Notes under the pieces: generated by a model
What the model saw: only the letters and a program-made list of their open reading frames with translations
Told to the model about the DNA's origin: nothing
The model's database searches: none
Part shown: one piece after another, positions 53,831 through 62,275 of the stretch
How positions within the stretch are numbered: position 1 is the stretch's first letter
Layout: each line of letters begins with the position of its first letter
Position numbers and translations under genes: made by a program
Assembly: GCA_905202125.1 (NCBI GenBank)
Contig: CAJKQX010000003.1
Coordinates: 16,138-80,137 of the forward strand
Length of the DNA: 64,000 nucleotides
Reading direction: 5' to 3'
Origin: an uncultured Prevotella sp.
GTDB lineage: Bacteria > Bacteroidota > Bacteroidia > Bacteroidales > Bacteroidaceae

Positions 53831-55064
53831 GGTGCATTTTCTCTATTTCCCGTGCGATACAAGGGGGAAGCTGTCCTTCCAAATGTTTGTGGCAGGCCAT
53901 TTCGATGGAATACATGCGGGCGATACAATAGTTCGTATGATCGCACCCGCAACGTTCTTCGCCTTCGTTTTTCATGCGGTTGACAAAATCGGGTTCGTTG
54001 ATGAGCGCACGTCCCATTTGTACGAATTCGAATCCGTGGTCGAGCACCTTTTCGATCGTCGGACGAGCTACCAAACCACCCACATAAATGAGGGGAAGTT
54101 TCAATGCTTTTCTAAATTCGAGCGCATCGTCCAGAAAATAGGCCTCTCGGAACGGGGATTTGGGTATCATGAATCGTCCGGCCAGTTTGACACCGTATTT
54201 TAGCCACCATGTTTTCATGTAATAAGTCATGGAGGTAATGGGCATTTCGCCTCGCATGACATACATGGGGGCTTTGCTGACGAACCCTCCGCTCAATACT
54301 AAGGCATGGGCTCCCAAGCGTTCGAGTTCTTGTGCGATGAGTATGCCTTCGTCGATTTCGATTCCTCCCTTAAACCCGTCTCTCATGTTGGTTTTTACGA
54401 TTACCGCCATATCGCTGCCGGCCGCTTTCATCACACTTTCCATGCACATGCGCATAAATCGCATGCGGTTGTCGAGCGAGCCTCCGTATTCGTCACGCCG
54501 CCGGTTGGTGTACGGGGACAAGAATTGGCTGATGAGATAACCGTGTCCGGCATGGATTTCTACTGCGTCGAATCCGGCATCACGTGCTGTATTGACGGCA
54601 GTGCCAAAGGCTTTTGCGACTTCCTCGATTTCGTCTTTACGCATTCCTCTCACAAATGTGGGGGAATAGAGGTTGAATCCGGTCGATGCCGATATGGGAA
54701 TCTGGCCGGCTGTGCTGCGGTGCGACATATTGCCGCAATGTCCCAGTTGAATGGAGGCTTTGGCTCCCTCGTCGTGAATGGCATCTGTAATGCGTCGCAG
54801 CGGTTCGACGATTTCGGGTCGCATCCATAATTGATGTTTGAACGAGAGCCCGTTTCGGGTTACCGAAGCATAGGCCAATGTGGTCATACCGATACCCCCT
54901 GCCGCTACGCTGCGATGGTAGTCATAGAGCATTTCGGTGGGTGCGTTATGGTCGCACATGCCTTCGAACGCCGCTGAGCGGATTGTGCGGTTTCTCAGGG
55001 TTATCGGGCCTATCGAAGCCGGAGTGAACAGTATGGACTGTTTTTGGGAATATTCGTTATCCAT
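53817..55064 (-). CDS. Old Yellow Enzyme-family flavin oxidoreductase (steroid operon, gene 2)
   Basis: 415-residue FMN-dependent ene-reductase: ITLRNRTIRSA, QLGHCGN, FDAVEIHAGHGYLISQFLSP with the paired His, NRRRDEYGGSLDNRMRF, the phosphate loop YVGGLVARPTIEKVL and FVQMGRALINEPDF. A Cys-rich segment CGCDHTNYCIARMYSIEMAC near the C terminus could bind an Fe-S cluster. The FAD/NADH domain of BaiCD-type enzymes is missing, so it is a short form. In context it is a candidate delta4-3-ketosteroid 5-beta-reductase. Confidence 0.87.
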   Translation of the reverse strand: MDNEYSQKQSILFTPASIGPITLRNRTIRSAAFEGMCDHNAPTEMLYDYHRSVAAGGIGMTTLAYASVTRNGLSFKHQLWMRPEIVEPLRRITDAIHDEGAKASIQLGHCGNMSHRSTAGQIPISASTGFNLYSPTFVRGMRKDEIEEVAKAFGTAVNTARDAGFDAVEIHAGHGYLISQFLSPYTNRRRDEYGGSLDNRMRFMRMCMESVMKAAGSDMAVIVKTNMRDGFKGGIEIDEGILIAQELERLGAHALVLSGGFVSKAPMYVMRGEMPITSMTYYMKTWWLKYGVKLAGRFMIPKSPFREAYFLDDALEFRKALKLPLIYVGGLVARPTIEKVLDHGFEFVQMGRALINEPDFVNRMKNEGEERCGCDHTNYCIARMYSIEMACHKHLEGQLPPCIAREIEKMHHATK

Positions 55065-55068
55065 GTTG

Positions 55069-55842
55069 TCAATAGATGAAGGGTATTATTTTTTTTCGTT
55101 TTTCTTTTGTAAATTCTTCTCCGAACTCTTCGCTGTATCGCTTGTAAAGAGCCGCCGACCGTGGGGCGAGGTTGGCGAATGTCCACCAAGCGAATACGAC
55201 TCCGGCCCATGACCAAGTGAGGATAGCGAAACCTACCCATTCGAGCCATTCTCCAAAATAGTTTGCCGACGATACCCATCGGAACATTCCTCCCTGCGGT
55301 ATGTAATGCCGTCGGTCACCGGGCTTGCGCAGGTGGCGTATAATGGAGTCGGATTGAATGTTGATAAACATTCCCGCAAAGAAGATAATAACTCCGATGA
55401 TGAATTGCGGAGAATAGAACCATTCGGCAGTGTAGTAGTCTAGGGGTGAGATATAAAAGATCCAACCTCCTTGCATGAGTGCGTTGAGCAGGTTGAAGAT
55501 GATACCCATACTCACGATACTGAGTGGCATGCGGCTATTCCCTTTAATGAGAAAGGGGAATATGAAAGAGCGTTGGAAATAATGAATTTGAAACAAGACG
55601 AGGAATGTGATTCGAATCGGGTCGAACCGGTATTCGTCGGTGGCGAAAATCCATAAGAAAATCATGGCGATAAATACCGGAGCTTCCATGACGATCCAGC
55701 CTATGCGATTGGAAAGTGATGCTCCCCATTTTTTATCGAAAAGCATACCGTAGCCCGCATTGATAAAATGTAGCGCGATGAAAACGATAAGTGCCGTAAC
55801 GGCCATGACGACGAGGAATGTATTGAATGTAGCCGTGTCCAT
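55069..55842 (-). CDS. Steroid 5-alpha-reductase homologue (steroid operon, gene 1)
   Basis: 257-residue membrane protein with six or seven hydrophobic helices. The C-terminal third matches the mammalian SRD5A signature closely: INIQSDSIIRHLRKPGD, YIPQGGMFRWVSSANYFGEWLEWVGF, the AxxxYKRY segment and the ending KIIPFIY (compare IIPFLF in SRD5A1). Such enzymes use NADPH to reduce the delta4 double bond of 3-oxo-steroids to the 5-alpha configuration. It leads the operon, 4 bases ahead of the OYE gene. Confidence 0.9.
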   Translation of the reverse strand: MDTATFNTFLVVMAVTALIVFIALHFINAGYGMLFDKKWGASLSNRIGWIVMEAPVFIAMIFLWIFATDEYRFDPIRITFLVLFQIHYFQRSFIFPFLIKGNSRMPLSIVSMGIIFNLLNALMQGGWIFYISPLDYYTAEWFYSPQFIIGVIIFFAGMFINIQSDSIIRHLRKPGDRRHYIPQGGMFRWVSSANYFGEWLEWVGFAILTWSWAGVVFAWWTFANLAPRSAALYKRYSEEFGEEFTKEKRKKIIPFIY

Positions 55843-55970
55843 TGTGTTTTTTCGATATAAGATAAATGAATAGTAATGTTTTTACAAAAATAACGCATGA
55901 TGGGATAGGGGCCGAGTAAGACGAATATGTTTTTTCTCGTGTTGAACCGCTTCTATTTTCATACGTATTG

Positions 55971-55978
55971 CAAAAGTA
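55971..55978 (-). promoter_or_regulatory. -7 box of the steroid operon
   Basis: TACTTTTG on the minus strand, giving a leader of about 120 bases. No regulator gene is adjacent, so control is not evident. The same 330-base gap contains the divergent promoter of the PCMD gene (TAATTTTG, 56155-56162) and nothing else. Confidence 0.5.
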
Positions 55979-56188
55979 ATGAAAATTAAAGAGATCGTTC
56001 CCGATTTAAATACTTTTCTGAAACCCTCTGTATTTTTACATAAAGAAACATTTTTTGTTTCGAACAAAAAGCGGAATAGAAAGGTTTTATACAAAATGAG
56101 GACCTGTGAATATTTAAAAATAGATAATTGTCCACAATAAATCGAAGGAGGATTTAATTTTGTAACGTCTGACTTTGTGAAAATTAAG

Positions 56189-57160
56189 ATGAAAAAGATG
56201 CGAAAACTAAGTTTGTTTATTATTTTGCTCGGTCTTTTGGAGCCGGTGAGTCTGAGGGCTCAACATGTGGAACCGATAGCTTTCGGCGATTTTGAACATT
56301 GGGTAACTCGTGAAATCAAAGAATCTGCTTTGTTGGGAGGAAAAACGAAGACAGTATACGCCATCGCTCCGACACAGTATATCAAAGGGAATAAAGCGTA
56401 TAGGAACATGGGCGGTTCTCCCTGGGCATCGTCGAATGTGATGGCGAATGTAATGGGGATAGTGAAAACCAGTAATACCGTACGACCGGAGAAACGTCAA
56501 GATGGCGGGACATGTGCTTGTATGGAGACCGTCATAGAGGATTGTCGTGTGTTGGGTATGATGAATCTTCACGTGTTGGTGAGCGGAAGTATTTTTTTAG
56601 GAGAGGTGAACGAGCCGATTCGTTCGACGAGTAATCCCTATGGTAAAATGGAAATGGGTATACCGTTCACCAAACGTCCCGTGCGATTGATTTTCGATTA
56701 TAAATATAAGGCTTCGCCCGATGATTTCCGTACGGAATCGACCGGATTCAGTTCTCGGAAACAGTTGGCCGGAAGAGATAGCGCGGAAGTATATATTTTG
56801 TTGCAGCACCGGTGGGAAGATGAGAACGGAAATGTGTATGCTCATCGTGTGGGCACTGGGAGAGAACGATATGTAAAGAGTACACCCGATTGGGTTAACG
56901 GTCATAGTGTGCCTATTCACTACGGGGATATTACCGATAAGCCTTTTTACAAATCTTATATGGGGCTTATTCCCGAGGATAAGTCGTATTATTGCCGAAA
57001 CAGCAAGGGCGATATGGTTCCGGTGATCGAAGTGGGTTGGGGAGAAGCCGACGAACCGGTAACGCACATGTTGGTAATGGCTTCGGCTACTTGTGGAACG
57101 GCCTATATAGGAGGATTGGGCAATACTTTTTGGATCGATAATATGGCGTTGGGGTATTAG
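56189..57160 (+). CDS. PCMD-domain secreted protein
   Basis: 323-residue exported protein (signal peptide ending SLRAQ) with one putative carbohydrate metabolism (PCMD) domain: EPIAFGDFEHWVTREIKES at the start and NTFWIDNMALGY at the end. In Bacteroidales such proteins are commonly surface-exposed and near glycan loci; here no glycan genes are close. The ATG at 56189 is preferred to the GTG at 56177, which lies too near the -7 box. Confidence 0.78.
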   Translation: MKKMRKLSLFIILLGLLEPVSLRAQHVEPIAFGDFEHWVTREIKESALLGGKTKTVYAIAPTQYIKGNKAYRNMGGSPWASSNVMANVMGIVKTSNTVRPEKRQDGGTCACMETVIEDCRVLGMMNLHVLVSGSIFLGEVNEPIRSTSNPYGKMEMGIPFTKRPVRLIFDYKYKASPDDFRTESTGFSSRKQLAGRDSAEVYILLQHRWEDENGNVYAHRVGTGRERYVKSTPDWVNGHSVPIHYGDITDKPFYKSYMGLIPEDKSYYCRNSKGDMVPVIEVGWGEADEPVTHMLVMASATCGTAYIGGLGNTFWIDNMALGY

Positions 57161-57215
57161 ACGGCGTAAAAATTATTCTCTCGCTATTTCTCGTTTATTG
57201 CACTATCCTTTTATT

Positions 57216-57512
57216 TAGTAGGAAAACTGTGGGGTAGACATGAATTTTAGCGATAATCACATTTCGATCTTTTCAGAGAAGGATTGAGAAGATAATAAAT
57301 TATGTTTTTGAGAGTTTAACCCCCTCGCCCTGCGGGCATTCCCCCTATCTCATCTACGATGAGCAGAGGGAGAGTGTTGATACCTTGATACATTTCTTCT
57401 GTTGTGGATATTTATTTAACCCTTCTGTCCTTCGGACACCTCCCCTATATTTTGCGATGCAAAACACCCCGTAAGGCTACGGGACACGGCAGGGGAGGAG
57501 TGAGTGGCTGTC
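57216..57512 (+). repeat. Interspersed intergenic repeat, copy 3
   Basis: Best-preserved full copy: TAGTAGGAAAACTGTGGGG, ATGAATTTTAGCGATAAT, GAAGGATTGAGAAGATAATA, TCGCCCTGCGGGCATTCCCC and TACGGGACACGGCAGGGGAG. It closely matches the copy at 63872 over the region both cover. It fills the gap between the PCMD gene and tonB. Confidence 0.8.
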
Positions 57513-57608
57513 TCGTAATGCTACGGGACAAGCCGAAGGTGCGAGGGACAAGAGGAAAGGAGTCGAGAGGTTTCTCCTTTCGACTTTAATTCCGTAGTAA
57601 AGAAGTGC

Positions 57609-58355
57609 TTAATTTTGTTTGAAGATATAGATGATAACTCCTGTTTGATTGGAGGAACCCGTGCTGCGCTCGAATCGCGATTTGCGGGCGGCGGCTTCGG
57701 CGGATGCCCGCAACTTCGGGTTGGAGAATGCCGTGCCTTTGCTGCCGTTAACCGTAGCGATAGCACTGATGACTTTTCCTTGCGGATCCACGGTTATGGA
57801 TATGGCGATGATACCGGCATCGTTACTGTTGTCGTATTCGGGATATGGTAATGAACCTACGAGTCCGCGTCCGCCGAGGTTGTATCCTCCATATCCTCCC
57901 ACACCGGTTATTTCGCCGGTCGAAGAGTTACCGAACGGATTGCCCTGCGTGCCGCTTCCTTCGTCGCTATCGCCTCTGCTGCCGTCATTGGAAACTCCTT
58001 TCCCGAAAGCATTTTTGACTTGATTGGCTATGCGCTCGTCTTTTTTATTCTCTTGTATGGTTTTATCTTTTTTATCTTCTTTCTTTTCGATGTGTATGCT
58101 TTCCTCGTTGGTTTGAGTCAGTAGCTCATCTTCGTTTTCACGGGGACGTTCCGCCTCGGTTTGTTCGGGACGATCGGCATTCGATTCAAACATACCTGCC
58201 GATTCATCTACAAAACCTACTTGTACCAATACGCCGCTACCTGTGCCGATGGGTTCCTTTCCTAAGAAAGTGAGCCACAGGACAAACAGGACGACTATGT
58301 GCAAGACGATTGTCGTGACAAGTGCCAGTATTTTATCTTTTTTCTGTTGTTCCAC
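57609..58355 (-). CDS. TonB-like energy transducer
   Basis: 248-residue protein with one N-terminal membrane span (ILALVTTIVLHIVVLFVLWL, about 9-28), a charged Glu/Lys-rich linker (about 70-130) crossing the periplasm, and a TonB-type C-terminal domain (GIIAISITVDPQGKVISAIA ... AARKSRFERSTG). It carries proton-motive energy from ExbB/ExbD to outer-membrane transporters. It follows exbD by 16 bases in a pdxJ-exbB-exbD-tonB operon. Confidence 0.87.
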   Translation of the reverse strand: MEQQKKDKILALVTTIVLHIVVLFVLWLTFLGKEPIGTGSGVLVQVGFVDESAGMFESNADRPEQTEAERPRENEDELLTQTNEESIHIEKKEDKKDKTIQENKKDERIANQVKNAFGKGVSNDGSRGDSDEGSGTQGNPFGNSSTGEITGVGGYGGYNLGGRGLVGSLPYPEYDNSNDAGIIAISITVDPQGKVISAIATVNGSKGTAFSNPKLRASAEAAARKSRFERSTGSSNQTGVIIYIFKQN

Positions 58356-58371
58356 GGAAAACGGAAAAGGG

Positions 58372-58788
58372 TTATGGGTTGTGTACGGGCTTGGCGGCCA
58401 GTACCATTTTTAATCGGTTGTCGTTGGCTATATTGAGTATTTTGACGATTTCGCGATAGGGGACTGTTTCGTCGGCATAAAGAGCGACGAATCGCTCGGT
58501 GTCGTGTTGCGGGGTTTCTGCCAATTTCTGTACCAGTTGGTCGTATGTGACAGGTTGTGCCGCTTCGTTTCCGAAAGCGATGTAATAGTTCAAATTTTCA
58601 TCGATCGTTACCCGTGTGAGCGGTTTGGCCGCCGCTTGCTGATTGCTTTGCGGAAGGTTTACCTTTATGGAGTTGGGAAAGACGATCGTAGAGGTGATCA
58701 TGAAGAATATGAGCAACAGGAATATGACATCGGTCATCGATGCCATACTAAACGTCGCGTCTATTTTATGTCTTCGTTTGAGTGCCAT
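58372..58788 (-). CDS. exbD: ExbD/TolR-family protein
   Basis: 138 residues with a short cytoplasmic N terminus, a single membrane span holding the conserved Asp (MTDVIFLLLIFFMITSTIV, about 18-36), and a periplasmic domain ending NRLKMVLAAKP. With ExbB it forms the proton channel energising TonB. It is placed 10 bases after exbB. Confidence 0.92.
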   Translation of the reverse strand: MALKRRHKIDATFSMASMTDVIFLLLIFFMITSTIVFPNSIKVNLPQSNQQAAAKPLTRVTIDENLNYYIAFGNEAAQPVTYDQLVQKLAETPQHDTERFVALYADETVPYREIVKILNIANDNRLKMVLAAKPVHNP

Positions 58789-58798
58789 GATGTCCGAA

Positions 58799-59503
58799 TT
58801 ATTCTGCCGGCTCGTTGAGCAAATCCATAAATTCCATAGTCTTCGCTTCCAACTGATTCATCACCCCGTCTACACGTGATACGAGATAGTTATAGGCAAA
58901 GAGTGCGATAATTCCGACGATGAGACCGGCTACGGTCGTTACCAGTGCTTCATAGATACCTCCCGACAGCGTGGAGATATCGGCATTGTTTCCGGCCGAT
59001 GCCATGTTGTAGAAAGCCCTCACCATACCAGTGACGGTCCCGAGGAATCCCAACATGGGTGCTCCCGCGGCGGTTGTTGCTAACCACGGAAATCCTTTTT
59101 CGAGTTTGGCGATCTCGATGTTTCCCACGTTTTCGATGGCTACTAAAACATCGTTCATGGGACGACCCAAGCGAGAGATACCTTTGGCGATAAGTCGGGA
59201 ATAGGGCGTATTGGTTTTTTTGCAGAGTTTCAATGCACTATCTATATCGCCTTCGTGGATATAGTCTTTGATCCGTTCCATAAACGTATTGTCTTCGCGT
59301 GCGGCTCGTCTGATGACTTGCAGCCTTTCGAAGAAAATGTAGATGGATAACAAGGAGAGCAATAAAAGGGGAATCATGATGATTCCTCCCTTGCAGGCGA
59401 GTTCCCAAAGATTCAAATCACCTGCGGTTTCGACCGTGGGTGTCAGAACAGGGGGAGTCACAAGCGTGTCGGTAGTCTGCAAAAGCAATGTCAATAAATT
59501 CAT
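58799..59503 (-). CDS. exbB: MotA/TolQ/ExbB proton channel family protein
   Basis: 234-residue inner-membrane protein with three spans: GIIMIPLLLLSLLSIYIFFERLQ, then APMLGFLGTVTGMVRAFYNM and VTTVAGLIVGIIALFAYNYLV, the latter two with the family's conserved Gly/Thr residues. An N-terminal Thr/Pro-rich stretch of about 25 residues precedes. It is the channel subunit of the ExbB-ExbD-TonB complex encoded next to it. Confidence 0.92.
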   Translation of the reverse strand: MNLLTLLLQTTDTLVTPPVLTPTVETAGDLNLWELACKGGIIMIPLLLLSLLSIYIFFERLQVIRRAAREDNTFMERIKDYIHEGDIDSALKLCKKTNTPYSRLIAKGISRLGRPMNDVLVAIENVGNIEIAKLEKGFPWLATTAAGAPMLGFLGTVTGMVRAFYNMASAGNNADISTLSGGIYEALVTTVAGLIVGIIALFAYNYLVSRVDGVMNQLEAKTMEFMDLLNEPAE

Positions 59504-59521
59504 GGCGTTCGGTTTAATGGA

Positions 59522-60235
59522 TTATTTCAGGCATTCTTTATATTGTTTGATGGTTTCCCGCAGACCTAAATACAGAGCATCGCAGATGAGGCAATGCCCG
59601 ATGGATACTTCGCTTAGGAAAGGGATTCTTTCATGCAGGAACCGGAGGTTTTCAAGGCTTAAATCGTGCCCGGCGTTTACGCCTAATCCCAAGCCGCGTG
59701 CATGCTCGGCTGCTTCGACGAATGGTTTTATCGCATCTTCTTTGTCTTGTGGATAGCGAACGGCGTAGGGCTCGGTATATAATTCGATACGGTCGGCTCC
59801 GGTTTTTGCGGCGTATTCGACTATCTCTAAATCCGGTTCTACGAAAATGGAGGTTCGTATATTCGCTGATTTACAAAGGTCGACCACTTTGGAAAGAAAA
59901 TCGAAGTTGTTTTTGGTGTCCCAACCTGCATTTGATGTAATGACATCGTGTGCATCGGGAACGAGCGTCACTTGCGTGGGTTTCACTTTGAGAACCATGT
60001 CGAGAAATTTTTCGGAGGGATAACCTTCGATGTTGAATTCGGTGCTTACAGCAGGTCTTAATTCATACACATCGGCATAACGTATGTGGCGTTCGTCGGG
60101 ACGGGGGTGAACCGTGATACCTTCTGCTCCGAATGATTCACAGTCCAAAGTGACTTTTAACACGTTTGGAATATTACCGCCTCTTGCGTTTCGCAAGGTG
60201 GCTATTTTGTTGACATTTACACTTAATTTTGTCAT
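59522..60235 (-). CDS. pdxJ: Pyridoxine 5'-phosphate synthase
   Basis: 237-residue TIM-barrel enzyme of the DXP-dependent vitamin B6 pathway, condensing 1-deoxyxylulose 5-phosphate with 3-amino-2-oxopropyl phosphate. Key elements: LSVNVNKIATLRNARGG, GITVHPRPDERHIR, FNIEGYPS, SIFVEPD, RIELYTEPYA, GLGVNAGHDLSLENL and EVSIGHCLICDAL. It is first gene of the operon with exbB-exbD-tonB, divergent from CBS-nadK, a neighbourhood common in Bacteroidetes. Confidence 0.95.
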   Translation of the reverse strand: MTKLSVNVNKIATLRNARGGNIPNVLKVTLDCESFGAEGITVHPRPDERHIRYADVYELRPAVSTEFNIEGYPSEKFLDMVLKVKPTQVTLVPDAHDVITSNAGWDTKNNFDFLSKVVDLCKSANIRTSIFVEPDLEIVEYAAKTGADRIELYTEPYAVRYPQDKEDAIKPFVEAAEHARGLGLGVNAGHDLSLENLRFLHERIPFLSEVSIGHCLICDALYLGLRETIKQYKECLK

Positions 60236-60339
60236 TTCTCTTTATTAACCTTATCTCGCTTTGGTGTTGAAACCTTCGGTATTGTCGGTAATAATTTTAA
60301 CTCAAACAATCCGACGGGTTTGTCCACCGAAAAAATACC

Positions 60340-60600
60340 TATATTTGTATAGTGTAGGACTCGTTTCGGCAAAGCCAAGTCGGAAATATGATTTCCGTTT
60401 GCCTTTGCACTCACCTTTCACTATATTTGTAAACACGAATACAGGATTCGGTTCGGCATAGTCAAATCGGAAATATAATTCCCTCTTGTCTCTGCACTCA
60501 CCTTTCACTATATTTGCATAAAATGCGAAAAGAAGGTGCAGTCCTGCGTAAAAAGCAAACGGATTTGTTTTATCCTGCACACACCTTTCATTATTTTTGT
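60340..60600 (+). promoter_or_regulatory. Four tandem promoters before CBS-nadK
   Basis: Four -7 boxes at 60340 (TATATTTG), 60422 (TATATTTG), 60509 (TATATTTG) and 60592 (TATTTTTG) are spaced 82, 87 and 83 bases. Three are preceded by the same block CACTCACCTTTCA (CACACACCTTTCA in the last). Units also share a GGAAATATGATTTCC-type inverted repeat. The array lies in the pdxJ/CBS divergent gap and reads toward CBS-nadK. Confidence 0.65.
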
Positions 60601-60649
60601 ATAATCTTTACCGCAAAAATAATACGAATTACAGAAATATGAGCAAAAA

Positions 60650-61306
60650 ATGAAAGCAAAAGATATGATATTGCCCGAAATACCTCTTTTAACCCCGGGA
60701 ATGTCGGTCAAACAAGGGTTGGCGACGATGCAGATGTCTGGATTGTCGAGTCTGCCGATTGTGGACGAGGACTCGTATGTCGGAGTCGTTCATGAGAAAG
60801 AGCTGCTTCGGGACGATGTAGCCGGAAAGATCGGGCGCGAAAACTGGCGTACTCCGTCTGTTCGGGAAGAGAGCCATTTGTTCGATGTCGTCAATCAACT
60901 TGCTCAATACTCCGACGATATACTTCCGGTGGTAACGACCGATCGCCGTTATGTGGGCGCGATATCTATTCATTCGGCTTTGGTTGCGGTCGCTCATTTG
61001 TGCCAAACCTCCTCTTCGGGAGCGATTATTGAATTGGAGATTCCGAGAGAAGATTATTCGGCTACCGAGTTGACTCGATTGGTGGAGGATAACGATTGTC
61101 GAGTGATGAATTTGATGATTCGTCCCGATGAGAAAACAGGTATATGGAAGGCCTGTTTGCGAATAGACAGAGAAGATGCCACCCCTGTGCTTCGTTCGTT
61201 GGAGCGGTTCGATTATCGGGTAGTGAGTTGTTACCAGTTGCATGGAGTCATGGACGAGCGGATAGAACAAAGGATAAAAGAATTGATGTATTATCTTGAA
61301 ATGTGA
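60650..61306 (+). CDS. CBS-domain protein
   Basis: 218 residues. The first 120 form a CBS pair (LTPGMSVKQGLATMQMSGLSSLPIVDED ... VVNQLAQYSDDILPVVTTDRRYVG); the remainder (IIELEIPREDYSATELTRLVED ... VSCYQLHGVMDERIEQRIKELMYYLEM) looks ACT-like. Adenosine nucleotides often bind CBS pairs, so sensing of energy or NAD status is plausible next to nadK, but this is inference. nadK starts 11 bases later. Confidence 0.85.
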   Translation: MKAKDMILPEIPLLTPGMSVKQGLATMQMSGLSSLPIVDEDSYVGVVHEKELLRDDVAGKIGRENWRTPSVREESHLFDVVNQLAQYSDDILPVVTTDRRYVGAISIHSALVAVAHLCQTSSSGAIIELEIPREDYSATELTRLVEDNDCRVMNLMIRPDEKTGIWKACLRIDREDATPVLRSLERFDYRVVSCYQLHGVMDERIEQRIKELMYYLEM

Positions 61307-61317
61307 AGTAGAAATAT

Positions 61318-62193
61318 ATGAGGATCTTATTATTTGGGCATACTTATCAACCATCTCGGTCGGAACAGATTCGGCATGTGTTGCAGACATTGTCCCGTAC
61401 CGAGGCGGAGCTTGTAGCACACGGGGATTTTTATGATTTTTTATCGAAAGAATTTCCCGATGTTTGTCATAGAATCGAGGAGATCGATTGTCGAGGCGAT
61501 TATACTGCCGATATGGCATTGAGTATCGGCGGAGACGGTACTTTTCTGCGGGCTGCCGAAAAAATAGGAGACAGGGGTATTCCTGTTTTGGGTGTGAATA
61601 TCGGTCGTCTGGGCTTTTTAGCCGATGTCCCTGCCGAAGAAGTAGAACCGGTATTGAACGAAATTTTAGAGGGAAAGTATAAAATAGAGGAGCGATCGTT
61701 GCTTCAAGTCGAGTTTAACGGTTTGTCGGAAAATTTTTGGCCTTATGCTCTTAATGAGGTCGCTGTCTTGAAGCAGGATACTTCATCGATGATTTCCATT
61801 CATACGACTGTGGGAGATAGTTATTTGAATACCTATCAGGCCGATGGTTTAATCGTGGCGACACCTACCGGCTCGACCGCTTATTCGATGAGTGTAGGAG
61901 GTCCTATTATTATGCCTCGGGCTGCTAATTGGGTTATTTCGCCTGTGGCGCCGCACAGTTTGACGGTTCGACCGTTGGTCGTGAATGACGATATGAATAT
62001 TACGTTGCGTGTGGATAGCCGCAACCATAGTTATTTGTTGAGCCTCGACGGTCGTTCGGTCATGTTGGATACAGATTCGCAAGTCGTGTTGCGAAAGGCT
62101 CCGTTTTCCATAAAAGTGGTGAAACGATTGGGGCATAGTTTTTCGGCAACGCTCCGCGCGAAATTGATGTGGGGGGTCGATAAACGGGAGTGA
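61318..62193 (+). CDS. nadK: NAD kinase
   Basis: 291-residue ATP-NAD kinase producing NADP. Signature motifs: SIGGDGTFLRAA (catalytic Asp in GGDGT), GVNIGRLGFLADV, ALNEVAVLKQDTSSMI, and the glycine/threonine-rich YQADGLIVATPTGSTAYSMSVGGPI. Cotranscribed with the CBS gene; product supply fits the reductive enzymes elsewhere but no direct link is implied. Confidence 0.95.
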   Translation: MRILLFGHTYQPSRSEQIRHVLQTLSRTEAELVAHGDFYDFLSKEFPDVCHRIEEIDCRGDYTADMALSIGGDGTFLRAAEKIGDRGIPVLGVNIGRLGFLADVPAEEVEPVLNEILEGKYKIEERSLLQVEFNGLSENFWPYALNEVAVLKQDTSSMISIHTTVGDSYLNTYQADGLIVATPTGSTAYSMSVGGPIIMPRAANWVISPVAPHSLTVRPLVVNDDMNITLRVDSRNHSYLLSLDGRSVMLDTDSQVVLRKAPFSIKVVKRLGHSFSATLRAKLMWGVDKRE

Positions 62194-62214
62194 CCCGATT
62201 TTTCTATAAAGCAA

Positions 62215-62255
62215 GAACGCCACAAACTGCGGTTTCCCAGCAGTTTTGTGGCGTT
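62215..62255. terminator. Bidirectional terminator nadK / pspC
   Basis: GAACGCCACAAACTGC pairs with GCAGTTTTGTGGCGTTC across nine bases, located between two convergent genes. Confidence 0.85.
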
Positions 62256-62275
62256 CTCTTTCTAATTATGGAGCT

